Shown: one piece after another, positions 32,901 through 41,900 of the stretch
Numbering within the stretch: the first letter of the stretch is position 1
How the letters are laid out: each line of letters starts with the position of its first letter
Source: a virus
DNA length: 64,000 nt
Direction: 5' to 3' (one strand)
Virus record (IMG/VR): IMGVR_UViG_3300005529_000033
Coordinates: 1-64,000 of that record
The notes under the pieces: generated by a model
Database searches by the model: none
What the model saw: the letters and a program-made list of their open reading frames with translations, nothing else
Told to the model about the DNA's origin: nothing
Translations under genes and position numbers: made by a program

Positions 32901-33175
32901 GCATCCTGTCCGGCTCGAGGTACGCCAACTCGGCTGTTGCCACCCTGCAGGTCAACGGGAAGCCGCGGCAGGTCATCCTCATCAGCCCCCAGCAGGCACC
33001 GTATTCATTCGGGTACCAGTCTTACCAGGTCACCGAGGCTGATACCGTGCAGTCCCTGGCATCCGCGTTCTTCGGCGACCCTACCCAGTGGTGGCAGATC
33101 GCCGACGCCAACCCCGAGATCGAATGGTGGGGGCCGATCCCGCCCGGCACCATCATCCGCATCCCCTCAGTGTAG
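32897..33175 (+). CDS. LysM-type baseplate protein (gpX-like)
   Basis: A 92-residue protein. The second half is a LysM module: YQVTEADTVQSLASAFFGDP, WWQIADANPEIEWW and IPPGTIIRIP. In contractile tails such proteins bind tube or hub rather than peptidoglycan. It starts at an ATG overlapping the previous stop and is followed two bases later by the hub gene. Confidence 0.8.
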   Translation: MSILSGSRYANSAVATLQVNGKPRQVILISPQQAPYSFGYQSYQVTEADTVQSLASAFFGDPTQWWQIADANPEIEWWGPIPPGTIIRIPSV

Positions 33176-33177
33176 CC

Positions 33178-34353
33178 ATGCCGAACCCGGTATTAGGGAA
33201 CGTCTGGACCCAGGTCAAGGTCAACGGGCAGCTCGTGAAGGACTGGCCGCGCCGGTTCGAGCTCCACCAGGAATGGGGCAAGCACGACGTCCTGTCCGCC
33301 TGCGTCATCGTGCCTCGCATGCACCCGTACCAGTCGCGGCTCACCGCATGGCCGGATAATTCTCTCATCGAGATCCAGTGGGGCCGCTTATCCCCGAGGA
33401 CAATCTCAACATGGTACGGGTACGTAAACCACAGTGAGCTCGCCAGCACCGTCGAGGACGGCCAGCGGGGCATCGTCATCGACTACCTCATCGCCGGAAC
33501 GTCGAAGCCGATGAACTCCGCAGTGAACAAGACCTGGCAGAATATCACCGCCTCGGTGATCGCCCAGCAGATCGCGCAGAAATGGAAGCTCCGCTGCGTC
33601 TTCACCAACAGCACCTGGATCCTGGATTACGAGATTCAGGCAGGGGAATCCGACTTCGCGTTCCTGAACCGCCTCGCCCAGAAAACAGGATTCCGGTTCT
33701 GGGTATCCGGCGGCACCTTGTATTTCGTGGACCCGCTGATGATGCTGTCGGCGGCCAGCACGTATTTCATCTATGAATACACCATCGACGGCGCCCTGAC
33801 TTACATGGACACCGCGAAGAACTTCCGGCGCCTCGCCGGGGACAACCTGCCCGGCGCAGCACAGGCCACCCGCCAGATCTGGGGCATAGACGCCAGCAAC
33901 AACCAGCGGTTTCACGTCAACGCCTCGGGTTCATCCGGCCCGGTCATGGTGCAGCGCACCGACAAGTTCGCCCGGTCCCGCGACGAAGCTCAGCAGATGG
34001 CCGACGCCGTGCAGTCCCTCGCGCAGTTCCAGGTCGGCTGCACCGTCGACGTCCTCGGCAACGTGCTGCTGTACCCGGGCAAGGTCTTCCGGCTCGACGG
34101 CAAGGCCATGGCCGACTCATCCCAGGGCTACTACCTGATCACCGCGGCCACCCACAAGCTGTACGCTAGCGGCCTGGATGACACCATCAAGGACCTGTAC
34201 TGGACCACCCTGACCGGGCTGAAGGACTCCCGCTCCTACATCCCCCGGTACAAGGGCATCCAGAAGATCAGCCCCGAGATCGTCACCTGCATCCGCGCCG
34301 GGAACCAGTGGCAGGCATCCGCCCAGTCCGCCATCCAGGAGGGATCTGATTGA
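33178..34353 (+). CDS. Baseplate hub protein (gpD/gp27-like)
   Basis: A 391-residue hub of the late-control gpD / VgrG N-terminal family. Typical signs are the WTQVKVNGQLVKDW start with a following strand barrel, SVIAQQIAQKWKL, the hallmark ESDFAFLNRLAQKTGFRFWV motif, and YTIDGALTYMDTAKNF. It lies between LysM and spike genes, as expected. It would form the central trimer under the tube. The overlap with the next gene uses TTGA. Confidence 0.85.
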   Translation: MPNPVLGNVWTQVKVNGQLVKDWPRRFELHQEWGKHDVLSACVIVPRMHPYQSRLTAWPDNSLIEIQWGRLSPRTISTWYGYVNHSELASTVEDGQRGIVIDYLIAGTSKPMNSAVNKTWQNITASVIAQQIAQKWKLRCVFTNSTWILDYEIQAGESDFAFLNRLAQKTGFRFWVSGGTLYFVDPLMMLSAASTYFIYEYTIDGALTYMDTAKNFRRLAGDNLPGAAQATRQIWGIDASNNQRFHVNASGSSGPVMVQRTDKFARSRDEAQQMADAVQSLAQFQVGCTVDVLGNVLLYPGKVFRLDGKAMADSSQGYYLITAATHKLYASGLDDTIKDLYWTTLTGLKDSRSYIPRYKGIQKISPEIVTCIRAGNQWQASAQSAIQEGSD

Positions 34354-34646
34354 GCATCCAGCACCTATACGTATCTACCGCGTGCCGGCACGGCGCATGC
34401 GGCAGCTGCCGCAATACCTGCAAATATTGCGACGAGCCTTGCCGCCATGAGTGCCATCCGCAGAAAGCCGCCACGGACGGACAGCCGCAGACCTGGGTCG
34501 ACCAGGCCCGGGACATCGCCGCCGAGCTGTTGTATCTGGTCAGGCAGGCGGACTGGCTCCCAGATAAACTGGCTGACCGCATCAGGAACGACCCGTCGCT
34601 TTTCTGGCTGCGCGGCGAGACCCAGCCGGACGGGACCTGGAGGTGA
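34350..34646 (+). CDS. Small Cys-rich protein
   Basis: A 98-residue protein starting at TTG 34350 with AGGAGG upstream. The N-terminal 40 residues carry seven Cys and several His (CRHGACGSCRNTCKYC then CRHECH), a probable double zinc site; the remainder is a helix (RDIAAELLYLVRQADWL). Similar Cys-rich proteins occur in Streptomyces phages between tail genes. Its place between hub and spike by overlaps on both sides suggests it is expressed with them. Confidence 0.65.
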   Translation: MSIQHLYVSTACRHGACGSCRNTCKYCDEPCRHECHPQKAATDGQPQTWVDQARDIAAELLYLVRQADWLPDKLADRIRNDPSLFWLRGETQPDGTWR

Positions 34647-35053
34647 CCGCCGGACGGCCGCAGCACGGCACCAGCTACCACCCCACCGCCCAGTCCTTAG
34701 AAAACGAGCAGCTGTTCGGCATGTACCTGGGCAAGGTCACGCACACCCGCGCCCAGGACCTGTGGGTCCGGGTCAACATCCCGCAGCTGCTCGCCGACCA
34801 GGACTCTAACTGGGCCCGCCCGATCGGCTTCAACTCAGTCGGCTCAGCCGACCCGCCCGTCGCCGCCTGGAACTCCGAGCCGCCGCTGCCCTGGGGAGGC
34901 TTCGCCCGGCAGCAGTACCCCGGCCAGCCCACCGGCTGGTCCGTGAAAGAAATGGGCCCCGGGCCGCCGGTCGGCTCGCTGGTCGTCGTGCTGTTCCTCG
35001 GCGGAGACCGGAACCGGCCGGGCTACCTGCTGACATCGCAGCACGTCGGTTAG
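34643..35053 (+). CDS. Baseplate spike, OB-fold (gpV/gp5-like)
   Basis: A 136-residue protein starting at GTG 34643. It shows the OB-fold pattern of tail spikes: FGMYLGKVTHTRAQDLWVRV, then GPPVGSLVVVLFLGGDRNRP, where the VGSLVVVLF-GGDRNRPGYL end is typical. Short length indicates no C-terminal beta-helix or lysozyme domain, so another protein may form the needle tip. It follows the hub as in other myoviruses. Confidence 0.78.
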   Translation: MTAGRPQHGTSYHPTAQSLENEQLFGMYLGKVTHTRAQDLWVRVNIPQLLADQDSNWARPIGFNSVGSADPPVAAWNSEPPLPWGGFARQQYPGQPTGWSVKEMGPGPPVGSLVVVLFLGGDRNRPGYLLTSQHVG

Positions 35054-35056
35054 TAT
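35051..35056 (+). promoter_or_regulatory. Leaderless-type -10 box TAGTAT for 35064 gene
   Basis: TAGTAT overlaps the spike stop codon; seven bases separate it from ATG 35064. CTGACA 15 nt upstream could be a weak -35. Confidence 0.5.
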
Positions 35057-35063
35057 CGTCCGC

Positions 35064-35285
35064 ATGGACGGCAACATCAAACCACTGCGCGTCGGCGACA
35101 TGTTATACGGATTCTGCGGCGGAGCTTTCGGCCGCGACGACTATGACGACAAACAGGTAGAAGCGGTAGGTACTGACTGGGTAGTGGCCAGGCCGACTGA
35201 ATGGTCCCTCGTCGGGGGACCGTCCTTCTTCCACGGTGACCCGGAGTCGCTGTGCCAGTACCGGGAGAAGCCGCACGTCGGCTGA
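35064..35285 (+). CDS. Small accessory protein
   Basis: A 73-residue protein (IKPLRVGDMLYGFCGGAFGR) with a beta-like pattern VGTDWVVARPTEW. Comparable short proteins with GDxLYGFCGGxFGRD occur in actinophages, but no function is known. It has its own leaderless box and is followed by a hairpin, so it looks like an independent transcription unit. Confidence 0.55.
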   Translation: MDGNIKPLRVGDMLYGFCGGAFGRDDYDDKQVEAVGTDWVVARPTEWSLVGGPSFFHGDPESLCQYREKPHVG

Positions 35286-35290
35286 AACAC

Positions 35291-35353
35291 ATGAGGCCTC
35301 CCTTGCGGTCACCGCGTCCTGACGGGCTGTCCGGCTCCTACGGGAGGCCTCGT
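35291..35353. terminator. Hairpin after 35064 gene
   Basis: GAGGCCTCCC (35293-35302) pairs perfectly with GGGAGGCCTC (35342-35351), with a weaker extension at both ends; the loop is about 39 nt. It could end both the small gene and the leftward tRNA transcript. The rest of 35354-35439 shows no gene. Confidence 0.5.
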
Positions 35354-35439
35354 ATTACATTGGATGTCGCGTCGGAGCAACGATCCCTGGATAAGTCACA
35401 TGCTTGCACGCACAGGTAACGCTGTCAACTGCCGTTTAG

Positions 35440-35513
35440 TAGCGGGGGAGGGATTCGAACCCTCGGCTTCCGGCTTATGAGACCGGCGAGCTACCGAACT
35501 GCTCCACCCCGCT
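35440..35513 (-). tRNA. tRNA-Met (anticodon CAT)
   Basis: Complete cloverleaf on the minus strand: acceptor AGCGGGG/CCCCGCT (7 bp), D-arm with GGTAG, anticodon loop CTCATAA, T-arm GAGGG-TTCGAAT-CCCTC, discriminator A; no encoded CCA. Position 1 pairs with 72, unlike bacterial initiator tRNA, although the acceptor and D-arm otherwise look like actinomycete tRNA-fMet. It could also be an Ile tRNA read through lysidine. Only tRNA found in the window. Confidence 0.85.
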
Positions 35514-35557
35514 ATGCGCTGCAGGCACAAGCATAGCAGCAGGCATTCCGGTCCTGC

Positions 35558-35563
35558 TAAGCT
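35558..35563 (+). promoter_or_regulatory. Leaderless-type -10 box TAAGCT for 35571 gene
   Basis: TAAGCT followed by seven bases and ATG 35571. No ribosome-binding site. Confidence 0.5.
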
Positions 35564-35570
35564 CCCCGGC

Positions 35571-35828
35571 ATGGCAGCAGATGATCATGTGGACAAGTTC
35601 ATAGGCAAGCTCAGGCTCTCGCTCGAGGAAGTCACCAGGCCGCTCCTGGAGAGCGAAGCCCCGCCTAGCATGTTCAGGCGGCACTACAACGAAGTGCTGA
35701 TGACCGCGCTGGCTACCGGGGAACTCAGCGACTACCACGACAACTGGTTCATCGACGAGGAAACCGGCCTGCTCGCCGTGAAGCTGTGCCTTCAGGTCCC
35801 CCGGTACCGGGGCCTGATCATCCCGTAG
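35571..35828 (+). CDS. Small hypothetical protein
   Basis: An 85-residue charged helical protein (VDKFIGKLRLSLEEVTRPLL) with no recognised family. ATG 35571 is preferred because of the TAAGCT box seven bases upstream; a longer frame runs back to 35514 through the tRNA end but has no support. It lies between tRNA and gp25 genes. Confidence 0.5.
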   Translation: MAADDHVDKFIGKLRLSLEEVTRPLLESEAPPSMFRRHYNEVLMTALATGELSDYHDNWFIDEETGLLAVKLCLQVPRYRGLIIP

Positions 35829-35850
35829 GTTCCCGCGAACCGCCCGCTGA

Positions 35851-35856
35851 TACCAT
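35851..35856 (+). promoter_or_regulatory. Leaderless-type -10 box TACCAT for gp25 gene
   Basis: TACCAT is followed by six bases and GTG 35863, in a 34-bp intergenic gap. No GGAGG. Confidence 0.4.
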
Positions 35857-35862
35857 CGAATA

Positions 35863-36273
35863 GTGAGCTTAGAGCTGCTGGTGCCGTTCGGCCTGGACAG
35901 CAACGGGCGTCCCGCGGTCACGCAGGACCCTGCTGTCCAGGCCTTCCAGCATGTCAAGTCGATCATCGCTACCCAGCCCGGCACCCGCGTCATGCTCCCG
36001 GCGTACGGCATCCCCGTCCGCAGCCTGCTGTTCCGCCCGGACCCCAAGCTGGTCACCATGAAGATCACCCGGGATGTCGAGCAGCAGATGGCCGCCTGGG
36101 AACCGTCGATCACCGTGCTCAACGTCACCGCCAGCCCTGATTCCGAGTTCGGCGTGGCTGAACTGGAAGTGGACTTCACCGCCAGCCCCCTGGAAACCGG
36201 GCAGGTCCAGACCGCCACCGTCCTAGTCGGCGGTACCGTCATCAACTCAGCCGAGCCGGTGACCGGGACGTGA
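35863..36273 (+). CDS. Baseplate wedge protein, GPW/gp25 family
   Basis: A 136-residue protein starting at GTG 35863. The pattern DPAVQAFQHVKSIIATQPGT, RVMLPAYGIPVRSLLF and DVEQQMAAWEPSI is characteristic of gp25/W-type wedge proteins, which share a lysozyme-like fold and link sheath to wedge. It lies directly before the J-like gene, as in most contractile baseplates, though a terminator-like hairpin comes between. Confidence 0.85.
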   Translation: MSLELLVPFGLDSNGRPAVTQDPAVQAFQHVKSIIATQPGTRVMLPAYGIPVRSLLFRPDPKLVTMKITRDVEQQMAAWEPSITVLNVTASPDSEFGVAELEVDFTASPLETGQVQTATVLVGGTVINSAEPVTGT

Positions 36274-36286
36274 CGGGCATAAAGAA

Positions 36287-36329
36287 GGCCCTGGGCAACC
36301 TCTTACGGAGTGTGCATGTGCCCAGGGCC
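36287..36329. terminator. Hairpin between gp25 and baseplate J genes
   Basis: Perfect 11-bp arms GGCCCTGGGCA (36287-36297) and TGCCCAGGGCC (36319-36329). No T-tract follows. It could reduce read-through or process mRNA; the J gene has its own GGAAGGGG ribosome-binding site. Confidence 0.55.
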
Positions 36330-36367
36330 AACGTGCCTAAGATAGCCAACAGCGGAAGGGGCCGCAA

Positions 36368-37912
36368 GTGACGACCCCGCAGCCGGTCCCGGCGAATTTC
36401 CCCGTCATGCAGGTCCCGACGTCCATCGACTTCACGAGCAAGGACTATCCGGCGTTCATCCAGTCGATGCTCGCCTACGCCGGGCGGACCTTCCCGCAGT
36501 GGAACACCACATCCGAAGGGGACATCGGGGTCGCGATCCTGGAGACCGTCGCCTACGTCGCCGACATCATCTCCTACTACGGTGACCGCATTACCCAGGA
36601 AGCTTACTTACCCACCGCCACCCAGCGGGTTTCCCTGCTGAACATCGCGCAGCTGCTCGGCTATCAGGTCTCCAACGGCGCCCCGGCCACCGGCCAGGTC
36701 ACCTTCCAGACGGAGACGAACTGGCCCGCCACCATGGTCGAGATCGGAACCCAGGTGGCCACCAGCATCTCCGTCCAGGCCAGCCAGCTGCTCGGCGGCG
36801 CGAACGCCCCGGTCGTCTACCAGACCACCGAGACCGTCGTCGTCCCCGCCAACGGCGGCACCATCACCGCGAACGTCAGCCAGGGCATCACTTACACCCA
36901 GACCCCCATCGGCACTTCAGACGGCACCGTCGCCCAGGTCCTGGCCATCCCCCAGCTCGGCGTCCAGAACGGCACCGTCTCCGTCTACGTCCAGGACGCC
37001 ACCGACTCCGGCATCACCCAGTGGAACTACTATGCCTTCCTCGTCGACGCGGGCCCGGAAGACCTGGCCTTCACAACTTATGTCGATCAGCACGGCCAGA
37101 CCTTCGTGGAGTTCGGAGACGGCCTTAACGGGCTGATCCCAGCCCTGGGCATGAACGTATACGCAACGTACACGACAACCGTGGGAGCCGCCGGGAACGT
37201 CGCCGCGGGCGTCGTGAGCTCCATCGTCACCCCTGTCACCGGGGTCTCCATCCAGCAGCTGGCCGACGGGACGTACAACTCCACCCTTATGAGCGGAGGT
37301 GCCGACCCCGAAAGTAACGACACAATCCGGGCCAACGCGCCATTGACATTCACTACTCAGAACCGCGCCGTCAGCGTGGATGACTTCGCGAATCTCGCAC
37401 TGAATGTCCCGGGCGTACTCATGTCCGTCGCAATCGGCAACCATTCAACCTCCGTCGCGCTGTATGTCTTAGGGCCGAACTTCCAGGGCCCCGGGCCGGG
37501 CCTGGTCCAGGATATCCTGGAGTTCTTCGAGGGCAAGACCCTGGCCGGGGTCAGCTTATCGGTCCTGGCGCCAGCGCAGATCCCCGTCGACGTCGGCTCC
37601 AACAGCAATCCGGTGCAGCTGTACGTCCTGCCGAACTACGCGCAGCAGACCGTCCTGGCCAACGTCAAGGCCGCCTTGCAGGCATTCCTGTCCCCGCCCA
37701 ACCAGCAGTTCGGCGCGCTCATCACGATCTCCGAGCTGTACCTGACCATCATGGCCGTCGCCGGAGTCGGATACTGCATCATCCCCGTCTTCACCCGTGA
37801 GGACGTGACCCAGACCGGGACCACCTCGATCCAGATGCGGCCCACCGAGATCGCCAACGCAGGGAATCTCTACTTCACCGTCTCCGGCGGACTGGGGAGC
37901 AGCACGCCATGA
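36368..37912 (+). CDS. Baseplate J-like protein
   Basis: A 514-residue wedge protein starting at GTG 36368 after GGAAGGGG. Typical J features are the FTSKDYPAFIQSMLAYAG start, EGDIGVAILETVAYVADIIS, a region with AEETDEANRxRA-like GGADPESNDTIRANAPLTF, then TTQNRAVSVDDFANLALNVP, and a C-terminal strand domain. It would form the arms of the baseplate with gp25 and the I-like protein. TTA leucine codons are present (for example AYLP). Confidence 0.88.
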   Translation: MTTPQPVPANFPVMQVPTSIDFTSKDYPAFIQSMLAYAGRTFPQWNTTSEGDIGVAILETVAYVADIISYYGDRITQEAYLPTATQRVSLLNIAQLLGYQVSNGAPATGQVTFQTETNWPATMVEIGTQVATSISVQASQLLGGANAPVVYQTTETVVVPANGGTITANVSQGITYTQTPIGTSDGTVAQVLAIPQLGVQNGTVSVYVQDATDSGITQWNYYAFLVDAGPEDLAFTTYVDQHGQTFVEFGDGLNGLIPALGMNVYATYTTTVGAAGNVAAGVVSSIVTPVTGVSIQQLADGTYNSTLMSGGADPESNDTIRANAPLTFTTQNRAVSVDDFANLALNVPGVLMSVAIGNHSTSVALYVLGPNFQGPGPGLVQDILEFFEGKTLAGVSLSVLAPAQIPVDVGSNSNPVQLYVLPNYAQQTVLANVKAALQAFLSPPNQQFGALITISELYLTIMAVAGVGYCIIPVFTREDVTQTGTTSIQMRPTEIANAGNLYFTVSGGLGSSTP

Positions 37913-38631
37913 CCGTAGCGCAGTACCCGAACGCGTATTTCAACTGGGGCACCGACCGGATCAACGAGATCGACGTCGACTGGGCGGCCGACGTCAACGG
38001 GCCCGCCGCCGAGATCATCGCCATCGAGAAGACCCTCGGCACCAACCCCCAGATCGAGAAAGACCCGATCGTCGGCCCGGACCCGATCACCTACACCTCC
38101 GTCGACGCGAGGATCTCCGCCACCCTCAACGGCACCGGCATCCCCGTCGTGTCCCTCAGCAACTCCCAGACGATGGTGCCGAATACGCTGAACTGCTCGG
38201 CCGCCACGAACTACGGCGTGTACAACACATACGACAGCGTGGACTACGACCCGTTCGGCATGTACAACGGGTCAGTCGTCACCATCCCGGCGACCGGCTG
38301 GTGGCGGATCATCATCGGCCAGTACTGGGACTGGTGGTCCACCGGGTACCACCGCTGCGTCTGGTGGGTCAACGACCAGTGGTGGCGGCATGACATCTGG
38401 CACTGGGATTTCGCCGGCAATACCGTGGGCTCCTGGTGGTTCACCAACGATAACGTCGGCGAGCAGCGCTACACCCACACCGCCATCAACTGGGAAGGCG
38501 TCCTGACCGAGGGCACCATCATGCGCGTATCGTCGGAGAACGGCTGCCCGCACACCCCGCACCGGACGTGGAACCAGGAATTCAAGGCCGCGTTCGTACG
38601 CTCCGTCGACCCGTCCACACCGGCAGGCTAG
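37909..38631 (+). CDS. Trp-rich tail fibre/tip protein
   Basis: A 240-residue protein coupled to J by ATGA. Residues 1-60 contain WAADVNGPAAEIIAIEKTLG, a helix found in phage fibre attachment regions. The C-terminal half has a C1q/TNF-like beta-sandwich pattern and is extremely rich in Trp (GWWRIIIGQYWDWWSTGYHR, VWWVNDQWWRHDIWHWDF). A stacked aromatic surface suggests carbohydrate binding, so this may be a receptor-binding tip. Function inferred. Confidence 0.62.
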   Translation: MTVAQYPNAYFNWGTDRINEIDVDWAADVNGPAAEIIAIEKTLGTNPQIEKDPIVGPDPITYTSVDARISATLNGTGIPVVSLSNSQTMVPNTLNCSAATNYGVYNTYDSVDYDPFGMYNGSVVTIPATGWWRIIIGQYWDWWSTGYHRCVWWVNDQWWRHDIWHWDFAGNTVGSWWFTNDNVGEQRYTHTAINWEGVLTEGTIMRVSSENGCPHTPHRTWNQEFKAAFVRSVDPSTPAG

Positions 38632-38634
38632 GAT
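38629..38634 (+). promoter_or_regulatory. Leaderless-type -10 box TAGGAT for second Arr-like gene
   Basis: TAGGAT overlaps the stop of the Trp-rich gene and precedes ATG 38641 by six bases. TAGGAT is a good actinomycete -10 sequence. Confidence 0.55.
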
Positions 38635-38640
38635 ACTGCC

Positions 38641-38910
38641 ATGGCAGCCAGTGATCATCTCCAGCCGCAGCAGTTTTTCCATGGTACTGACCGTCAGCTT
38701 CCGGTTGGCGGCTACCTGAAATCGCATCTGGAAAACCGCCGGGTGCATTTCACCACCGATAAGCAGCAAGCCCGGCTGTGGGCTTCCGACAGCGGCGAAA
38801 GTGAACCGCAGGTGTACGAGGTGCATCCGGAGGGTGAAGTGCAGCAAGGCCGAGGCGTCGGCGGCTATGCCAGTCACGATCCAGTGCGGATCGGCCGCCG
38901 CGTACTGTAA
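38641..38910 (+). CDS. Mini Arr-like protein (copy 2)
   Basis: An 89-residue paralogue of the protein at 12329-12601. Both open with M-x-A-S-D-x-L-Q-P-x-Q-F and an FHGT/YHGT motif with His14. Here the Tyr of Arr is replaced in VHFTTDK, and VYEVHPEGEVQQ followed by YASHDPVRIGRRV takes the place of the VEPTGPVE and C-terminal strand region. The expected catalytic Asp is absent, so it may be an inactive ADP-ribose or NAD binder. It lies as a separate unit between baseplate genes, with its own leaderless box. Confidence 0.55.
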   Translation: MAASDHLQPQQFFHGTDRQLPVGGYLKSHLENRRVHFTTDKQQARLWASDSGESEPQVYEVHPEGEVQQGRGVGGYASHDPVRIGRRVL

Positions 38911-38916
38911 GGAAGC

Positions 38917-41900
38917 TTGATGCCAGGACCACTGCCCGGCCAGACGGTGACGGCAGGCACGATCTTCGGCCTGTCGAAATACGGCACGTCCTTATACGGC
39001 CTGGGCCTGCCACCGGAATACCTAGTCGAGCCCATGACGGCGGCGTCGATCACGTACACGCAGGTCCTGGTGACCTGGCACCCGCCGTCCGGCACGATCT
39101 TCCGGTACCGGCTGCTGCGGAACAGGTTCGGGTTCCCCGTCAACGAGAACGACGGGGACATCATCTACGACACCACCGACTACCCCGGCGACTCCTACAC
39201 CGACCCGGATATCTCCCCCGGCACCTACCACTACTACGGCTTCTACGTCCTGGTGGACATCGCCGACAACATCTGGGTGCGCTCAGGCTTCGCCGGCTGC
39301 CTCGCCATCCAGGACTACGGCTCCGGCGAATACTTATTCAATCTTCTCCCCGAATATTTCACGACCATCCCAGAGACGGGTGCGGCACTTACCGACGACG
39401 CAGCTGGCAATAATCAGCTGCAGCTGTTCCTGAATGTCTTTGGCTGGGCGCTTGATTATCTCCGCACGCAATACGCCACGTACGCGAACCACCTGAATGA
39501 CGCACGGTTCATCCCTCTGGACCAGCTGTGGGACCTGGCACAGCAGGTAGGCCTCACGTTCAGTCCCGAGGTTCCTGCTTACACGGTGCGTAAGGCAACA
39601 GAGAATTTCGCTCACGTATCCCAGCAGCGCGGGACCATCCAGGCCATAGCCGAGGAAATAGCCATCCGGACTGGTTACGGCGCAGACGTACATATGGGTC
39701 CTAACATCATGCTCGACACGGACCAGGCACAGATCCTCAACCCGGTGTTCCAGCCGTACCAGCCCGCGCGCTGCTACGTCAAGGACGAGCCGGCCTGGGT
39801 GCCGTTCGCGGCGCTGGTCGGCGGGACGTGGAAAATATACGAGGAAGGCCGCGGCTGGACCGGTGACGGCTGGTGGTTCCGGTCCCTGCAGGACGAGAAC
39901 TGCGGCAACACCCCGCCCGCGGGCGGCACATCGGACTCGTTCTGGGGCGCCCTGTACGACTCCGATGACTACCTCGGCACCCAGGGCAACATCCGCACGT
40001 CGAACCCGGGGTCCTGGGAAGTCCTGGACACCGGGGCGGCCAGCATGCTCGCGCTGCCCGGGTCGGCCACGCAGGGCCTCGGCGTCCAGGCGCCCGCCGC
40101 GGTGAACGCCGGCAGCAACGCGTTCGCGTGGAACAGCCTGCGGATCTACAACAAGCAGGGCTCCGCGCGAACCCTGTGGGCCCGGTCGGTGTCAAGGCAG
40201 CATTCCGACCTCGGCCAGATCCCCGACCCCGGCTTCGAGCTCGGCACCACCCTGGCCGCCCCGGTGCAGAACACGTCCGCGGCGTGGGTGCCGGCGTCGT
40301 GGCCGCAGCTGTTCACCGGCAACTGGATGGGCGGACCGAAGCAGGTCTCCGTCCCCGCCTACTGGATCCCGGTCAACGCCGCCCTCTCGCGTGAGAACAT
40401 CGTCGCGCACGCCGGCTCCTGGGCCATGCAGGTCACCCCCACGGGAACCTCGGTGCCGGTGGCCACCCCGTCCGCCGTCCAGTACGCCAACCCCGGTTTC
40501 GAGTCCCCGTCGCTGGCCGGGTGGACCGCGGTCAACTGCGCCATCACCCAGTCCACAGCCCAGGCCCGCTCCGGCAAGTTCTCCCTGCAGGTCGCGCCCA
40601 CGTTCAGCATAGGGACGTCCTACAGCGGCGGATTCGCCGCCGGCAACACCTACACGCTGACCGGGAACCCGTTCATCACCGGCCCGCAGGTCACCGCCAT
40701 CCCCGGGATCGCCGACACCGTGACCTGCTACTGCTGGGGCACCAAGACCCCCGCCGGGGCCTCCGCGTTCCCGTCCGTGATCGCCGCGGTCATCTACTAC
40801 GACCTTAACGGCAACGTCCTGGCCACCACCGAGGGCACCTCCGTGCTGCTGTCCGCCGCGTGGACCGCGGTCACCGCCACCGCCACCGCCCCCGCCGGGG
40901 CCGTGGCCAAGGCGCTGATGATCACCAGCGACCCGGCGGCTGCCGCGAACGCGGACAACTTCTTCGTCGACGACATCGCCTGGACATGGAACGCCACCAG
41001 CTCCTGGTCCGCGATCACCCTGAACTCCCCGTGGGTGGCCTGCCCGGCCGGGCAGGCCTGCACCGCCGGCGGCTGGTACCGGGCCGCCGCAGCCGGCAGC
41101 AGCGTCCAGGCGCAGATTGTCTTCTACGACGCCGGAGGCAGCACCCTGGCCACGGACACCGGGTCCCTGCTCACCGGCACCGCGAACAGCTGGGTCAATC
41201 CCGCCGCGTCAGGCACCGCCCCGTCCGGGACCGCCTACGCCGCGCTGCAGCTGCTCATCTCCAACCCTGTCACCGTTTCTTATGTCGACGACACCACGTT
41301 CTCCACCGGCCTGACCTACTCCACCGCACCGGACCCGTTCAACGCGGTCCGCGACGGGGTACCCGTCCCGTGGATCATCAACGGGGAGGAATGGGACCCG
41401 GCCCGCCGGTATGTCCCGAATGACCTGGTGCAGTACCGGTCCCAGCCGTTCACCGCGCTCCGCGCTTCCACCGGCAGCGTCCCCCCGGCGAACAACGTCG
41501 CCACCGCCGACTGGGCGCCGCTGTCCCAGTCCCACCGCATCCGGCTGTGCCTGTCCGCGTACGTCAGCCAGAACCTGACCAGCGGCGCCAGCAACAGCTA
41601 CGCCGTCACCCCGTTCATCGAGTGGTACGACCAGCAGGGCACCTTCATCACCCGGGTCTTCGCCCGCACCCCGTCAGGAAACGGCACCGTCGCGCAGCCC
41701 AGTAACATGGCGTTCGACTCGTTCACCACCGAGTCCGTCCTCTCGAGCGCGGGAGCATCGGCGGGAACCGCGTCGCCGGGCCCGTGGAACGCCTCCTACT
41801 TCAACAACACCGCCCTGTCCGGCACCCCGGTCGTGACCCGCGTCGAGCCGTCCGTGAATTACACCTGGGACGGCGCCGCCCCGGCCCCCGGCATCGCCGC

